This document shows, piece after piece, positions 38,601 to 41,506 of a stretch of 41,506 nt of DNA. Position numbers and translations under genes: made by a program. The stretch covers positions 1 to 41,506 of IMG/VR virus record IMGVR_UViG_3300013795_000128; one strand, given 5' to 3'. Numbering within the stretch: position 1 is the stretch's first letter; every line of letters starts with the position of its first letter. The notes below the pieces were generated by a model. That model did not search any database. It saw only the letters and a list, made by a program, of their open reading frames with translations, and was not told the DNA's origin. Source of the stretch: a virus.

Positions 38601-41168
38601 ATGTTATTAACAGAAGAATATTTAGAAGAACAAAAAAAATTAGAATTGAAATATGGTAAGAATGTTGTTCTCTTCATGGAATTAGGTAGTTTTTATGAGA
38701 TATATGAAGCTAATGGTATAGGTAAAGTTAAAGAAATATCTAATATCCTAAACATATTACAAACTAAAAAAAACAAAAACAAACCTGAATCACAGCGAAA
38801 CCCTTTAATGTGTGGTGTACCTAGTGTTTCTTTAGATAAACATTTAAATAGATTAGCTCAAGAAGAGAAATGGACTATAGCTATAATGTCACAAACAGCT
38901 ACAGATAATGGGTTTGAACGAAAAATAACCGAAATTATATCACCTGGTACTAATGTTAGAAATAATATCAAAGATGATACTAATTCTTATTTAGCTTCTT
39001 TAATATTAGATAAAAATACTAAAGGGATATACTCCTGTGGTTTATCCCTTATTGATGTAACTACTGGTAATATCAAGGTTTATGAAGGTTATGGTGTTCA
39101 TAATGATAAAGAAAAAATATTAGATGAAGTTAATTTAATATTAGAGAATTATAATATTAAAGAATTAATTTTATTAGATAATTTAGATAGTAATAAACTA
39201 TATTACAAATTCCCTAGTATTAATATGAAAACCTCTAATAAATCTATTCATTATAAGATACAACTTATAACAGAAACTTTTAATAAAGATTTTAGTGAAT
39301 TAGGTTTAGAACAAAGTCCTTATATTATAGATTCATTAGTAGGTTTATTAGAATTCCTTATAGACCACAATAAATCTTTAGTAGTTAAATTAAATTCTAT
39401 TACTTTTATTAATAATAAAGAATTTATGTATTTGGGTAATAACCCTTTAAAACAATTAAATATAATTGGTGATGATTTTTCTGTTGAGAAACTTATTAAT
39501 AAGGGCATTAGTGCTATTGGTAGAAGATATATTAGAGAACAAATACTTAATCCTATTATTAATGCTGATGAAATTAATAATCGTTATAAATATTCATTAT
39601 CACTAAGCAAAAGTAATAAATTACCTACTATTGAGAAATCTTTAAAGAATATTTATGATATTGAAAGGTTGAGTCGAAAATTAGAATTAAAAACTATTAA
39701 ACCTTTTGAATTAGGTAATTTAGTTACTTCTTTATATGCTAGCTCAGATATTATTAAAAATATTAAGATGTTAGATACTTTGACTACATTTGAATCATAT
39801 ATTAATTTAGATTTAATTAAAGATTATAATTCTATTCATTGGAATTTCTTTAAAGATGAACAACTTATGACATTAAAAACAGAGTTAGAATTAATTATGG
39901 ATTTATCTAATTATGAGTTTGATTCTTTTATTAAATACTCAGATAAAGATGGGTATTATTATGAATTTACTAATAAGAAATATGAAAATTTATCATTTAC
40001 TTCTACTATAGAACATACGAGAAAACTTAAAAATTCTATTAAATTATTTACTTCCGAACTTTCTAGTATTAATACTCGTAGACTTGTTATAGAATCCAAA
40101 ATGATGGAAATATCTAATGTTTTATTTAAAGATGTTTTAGACATCTTCGATATTACTATTATTAATATTGAGATTAATAAAATTCAGAGAATAGAGTTTT
40201 ATTTAAATAATACTAAACTATTAGCTAAAAAATATTGTATTCCTACTATTTTAGATGATGTAGAGAATATTTTTGATGTTACTAACCTTAGACACCCTTT
40301 AGTAGAACACTTAGAACAAGAAGTATTTGTTCCTAATTCTATTAAATTTAATAAAGAGAATAAAGGTTATTTATTATATGGTCAGAACTCTAGTGGTAAA
40401 ACTGTTTTATCTAAAAGTATTGGAATAGCTATTATTTTGGCTCAATCTGGGTTCTTTGTTCCTGCCGAATCTTTAGCTTTTACTATTAAAGACTCCTTAT
40501 TTACTAGGATTATAGGTGCTGATAATATTAATAAAGGTCTTTCCACTTTTGCTGTTGAGATGTTAGAACTTAAGAATATATTAAATAGAAGTACTCCTGA
40601 TTCTATGATTATCGGTGATGAAATTTCACATGGTACTGAGACTACTTCAGGTGTTTCTATTGTTGCTAGTGCTATTTTACATTTTAATGCCCCTTTTATT
40701 ATTGCTACACATTTACACCAATTAGACTCTATTAATGATATTAAAGAAAAACCTTTTATTCATTTTATTCATTTAGCTTTGACTTTTGACACATCTACTA
40801 ACTCTTTGATTTATAATAGAACTATTCAGAAAGGTAAAGGCTCTTCTATTTACGGTTTAGAATTCGCTAAATCTTTAGATATGCCTTTTGACTTTTTAGA
40901 TAAAGCCTATGCTATTCGTAAAGAAATAGCTGATGATATTTCTGGTTTGGAACAATTAACTATTTCTAAACCTTCTTCTTATAATTCTAAATTATTTTTA
41001 GGTACTTGCTATCTTTGTGATAATAAAGGTGAAGAAGTTCATCATATTAAACATCAGCATTTAGCTGATGATGATGGTTTTATTGATACTCTTCGTAAAA
41101 ATCATAAGTCTAACCTTATGGTTCTATGTTCTAGTTGTCATAATAAACAACATGAAAAAAAAATTTAA
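38601..41168 (+). CDS. mutS: MutS7-type MutS with C-terminal HNH nuclease
   Basis: An 855-residue mismatch-binding ATPase fused to a nuclease. The N-terminal mismatch-recognition domain has FMELGSFYEIYE, with the Phe-x-Glu pair at F31 and E33 that inserts at mismatches. Then follow the connector, core and clamp domains and the ABC-type ATPase: Walker A GQNSSGKT at 594-601, DEISHGTET near 670 and THLHQLD. After a short linker comes an HNH domain at about 803-853: CYLC, EVHHIKHQH, NLMVLCSSCHNKQH. This domain order defines the MutS7 subfamily, known from octocoral mitochondria, Mimivirus-like viruses and some Campylobacterota. Such a protein could recognise and cut at mismatches without MutL or MutH. 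Start ATG 38601, preceded by AAGGTAAGTAAGC. No MutL gene is visible. Confidence 0.94.
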   Translation: MLLTEEYLEEQKKLELKYGKNVVLFMELGSFYEIYEANGIGKVKEISNILNILQTKKNKNKPESQRNPLMCGVPSVSLDKHLNRLAQEEKWTIAIMSQTATDNGFERKITEIISPGTNVRNNIKDDTNSYLASLILDKNTKGIYSCGLSLIDVTTGNIKVYEGYGVHNDKEKILDEVNLILENYNIKELILLDNLDSNKLYYKFPSINMKTSNKSIHYKIQLITETFNKDFSELGLEQSPYIIDSLVGLLEFLIDHNKSLVVKLNSITFINNKEFMYLGNNPLKQLNIIGDDFSVEKLINKGISAIGRRYIREQILNPIINADEINNRYKYSLSLSKSNKLPTIEKSLKNIYDIERLSRKLELKTIKPFELGNLVTSLYASSDIIKNIKMLDTLTTFESYINLDLIKDYNSIHWNFFKDEQLMTLKTELELIMDLSNYEFDSFIKYSDKDGYYYEFTNKKYENLSFTSTIEHTRKLKNSIKLFTSELSSINTRRLVIESKMMEISNVLFKDVLDIFDITIINIEINKIQRIEFYLNNTKLLAKKYCIPTILDDVENIFDVTNLRHPLVEHLEQEVFVPNSIKFNKENKGYLLYGQNSSGKTVLSKSIGIAIILAQSGFFVPAESLAFTIKDSLFTRIIGADNINKGLSTFAVEMLELKNILNRSTPDSMIIGDEISHGTETTSGVSIVASAILHFNAPFIIATHLHQLDSINDIKEKPFIHFIHLALTFDTSTNSLIYNRTIQKGKGSSIYGLEFAKSLDMPFDFLDKAYAIRKEIADDISGLEQLTISKPSSYNSKLFLGTCYLCDNKGEEVHHIKHQHLADDDGFIDTLRKNHKSNLMVLCSSCHNKQHEKKI

Positions 41169-41297
41169 TAGTGATAGTTTATGAAGAAGCATTTAGATGT
41201 TTATATTCTCAGATTCTAAATTTAATATAGAAATTAATGATTTTGATTGATATAAACTTTTATGTTGAATATTTATTAAAAAAACAGAACTTAGTAC
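41169..41297. other. gap between mutS and the DUF285 gene
   Basis: No supported gene or clear terminator. A 12-codon frame (MKKHLDVYILRF, from about 41181) has no good ribosome binding site. Confidence 0.4.
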
Positions 41298-41305
41298 TAT
41301 AAATA
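41298..41305 (+). promoter_or_regulatory. late-type promoter TATAAATA before the last gene
   Basis: CTATAAATAATATT, 27 bases before the TTG start at 41325, matching the late box of the DUF285 paralogue at 11164. Confidence 0.5.
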
Positions 41306-41324
41306 ATATTAAAAGGATAGAATT

Positions 41325-41506
41325 TTGATAGTTAATACTAGCAAAGAATTAAAAAAAATTATTAAAAACTCTGATGTTGATGAGGATCTAAATTATTTAG
41401 ATGTTAGTAATGTTACTGATATGAGTTCTTTATTCTCATCTTCTAAATTTGATGGTGATATATCTAATTGGGATACTTCTAATGTTACCAATATGAATAA
41501 TATGTT
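41325..41506 (+). CDS. DUF285 (BspA-like) repeat protein, cut by the window edge
   Basis: The first 60 residues of a DUF285 protein: [54 protein letters not shown], running off the window. The start is TTG at 41325, supported by AAAAGGA upstream and by the match to the start of the broken copy at 38502 (IVNN) and, more distantly, to 11143 (MIKVKDKKELIEII). It is therefore the third member of this family in 31 kb. No signal peptide is present, unlike bacterial BspA surface proteins. Confidence 0.75.
   Translation, partial: MIVNTSKELKKIIKNSDVDEDLNYLDVSNVTDMSSLFSSSKFDGDISNWDTSNVTNMNNM

Noticed and set aside
1-41506. tRNA genes
   Set aside because: In DNA this rich in A+T a tRNA should stand out by its G+C stems and a GGTTCGAATCC-like T loop. 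I saw no such segment. RNase Z made me look for one; a tRNA scan would settle it.

Overview
The window is about 75% A+T and looks like a piece of a T4-like, long contractile-tailed phage genome, probably a large one. Homologues of T4 virion and replication proteins are recognisable: portal gp20, tail tube gp19 (two clear paralogues plus a third tube-like protein), sheath stabiliser gp15, baseplate wedge gp6, a gp26-like baseplate hub chaperone, a gp13-like neck protein, head-completion nuclease gp4, the gp46/gp47 recombination nuclease and the gp39/gp52 type II topoisomerase. A spanin pair and an exported NlpC/P60 lysin point to a Gram-negative host. The very low GC content and a MutS7-type MutS fit a Campylobacterota host (Arcobacter/Campylobacter-like), but that is inference.

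Layout. 1-4100: a clipped minus-strand gene, small early genes and the topoisomerase pair. 4.1-9.9 kb: tail and baseplate block on both strands (gp15, gp6, gp26-like with an overlapping -1 frame, tube-like proteins). 9.9-12.1 kb: a SET-domain protein, a DUF285 (BspA-like) repeat protein and the spanins. 12.2-15.6 kb: unknown genes, decayed DNA and two tandem copies of a 179-base hairpin-rich repeat that may be a small RNA. 15.6-18.3 kb: macrodomain-like protein, exported protein, RNase Z and a frameshifted gp4 nuclease. 18.6-22.1 kb: leucine-rich-repeat protein, lysin, neck protein and a repeat-bearing membrane protein. 22.4-28.8 kb: a minus-strand block with a double-AAA CobS-like ATPase, a small linker gene, a CobT-like metallopeptidase/VWA protein and gp47. 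29.0-34.3 kb: exported protein, portal, Lys/Glu-repeat protein, tail tube and gp46. 34.3-38.5 kb: small unknown genes, an SspB-like protein and several decayed genes. 38.6-41.2 kb: MutS7 with a C-terminal HNH nuclease, flanked by DUF285 genes pointing inward on one side and outward on the other.

Control. Two promoter patterns stand out. A TATAAATA box like the T4 late promoter lies about 20-35 bases before most virion, lysis and CobS/CobT-like genes, often as a palindrome serving divergent genes. A TATAAT box, commonly preceded by G, lies before small exported, nucleic-acid and regulatory genes. Convergent gene pairs usually end in a shared hairpin, twice in tandem-duplicated form. Many gaps longer than 300 bases hold recognisable broken genes rather than random DNA, so the accessory part of this genome appears to be eroding.

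The most interesting items are the MutS7-HNH protein, the two U_UUU_UUA slippery sites (gp26-like overlap and gp4-like nuclease), the AAA/VWA system, the tandem structured repeat, and the phage-borne SET, RNase Z and possible SspB proteins.
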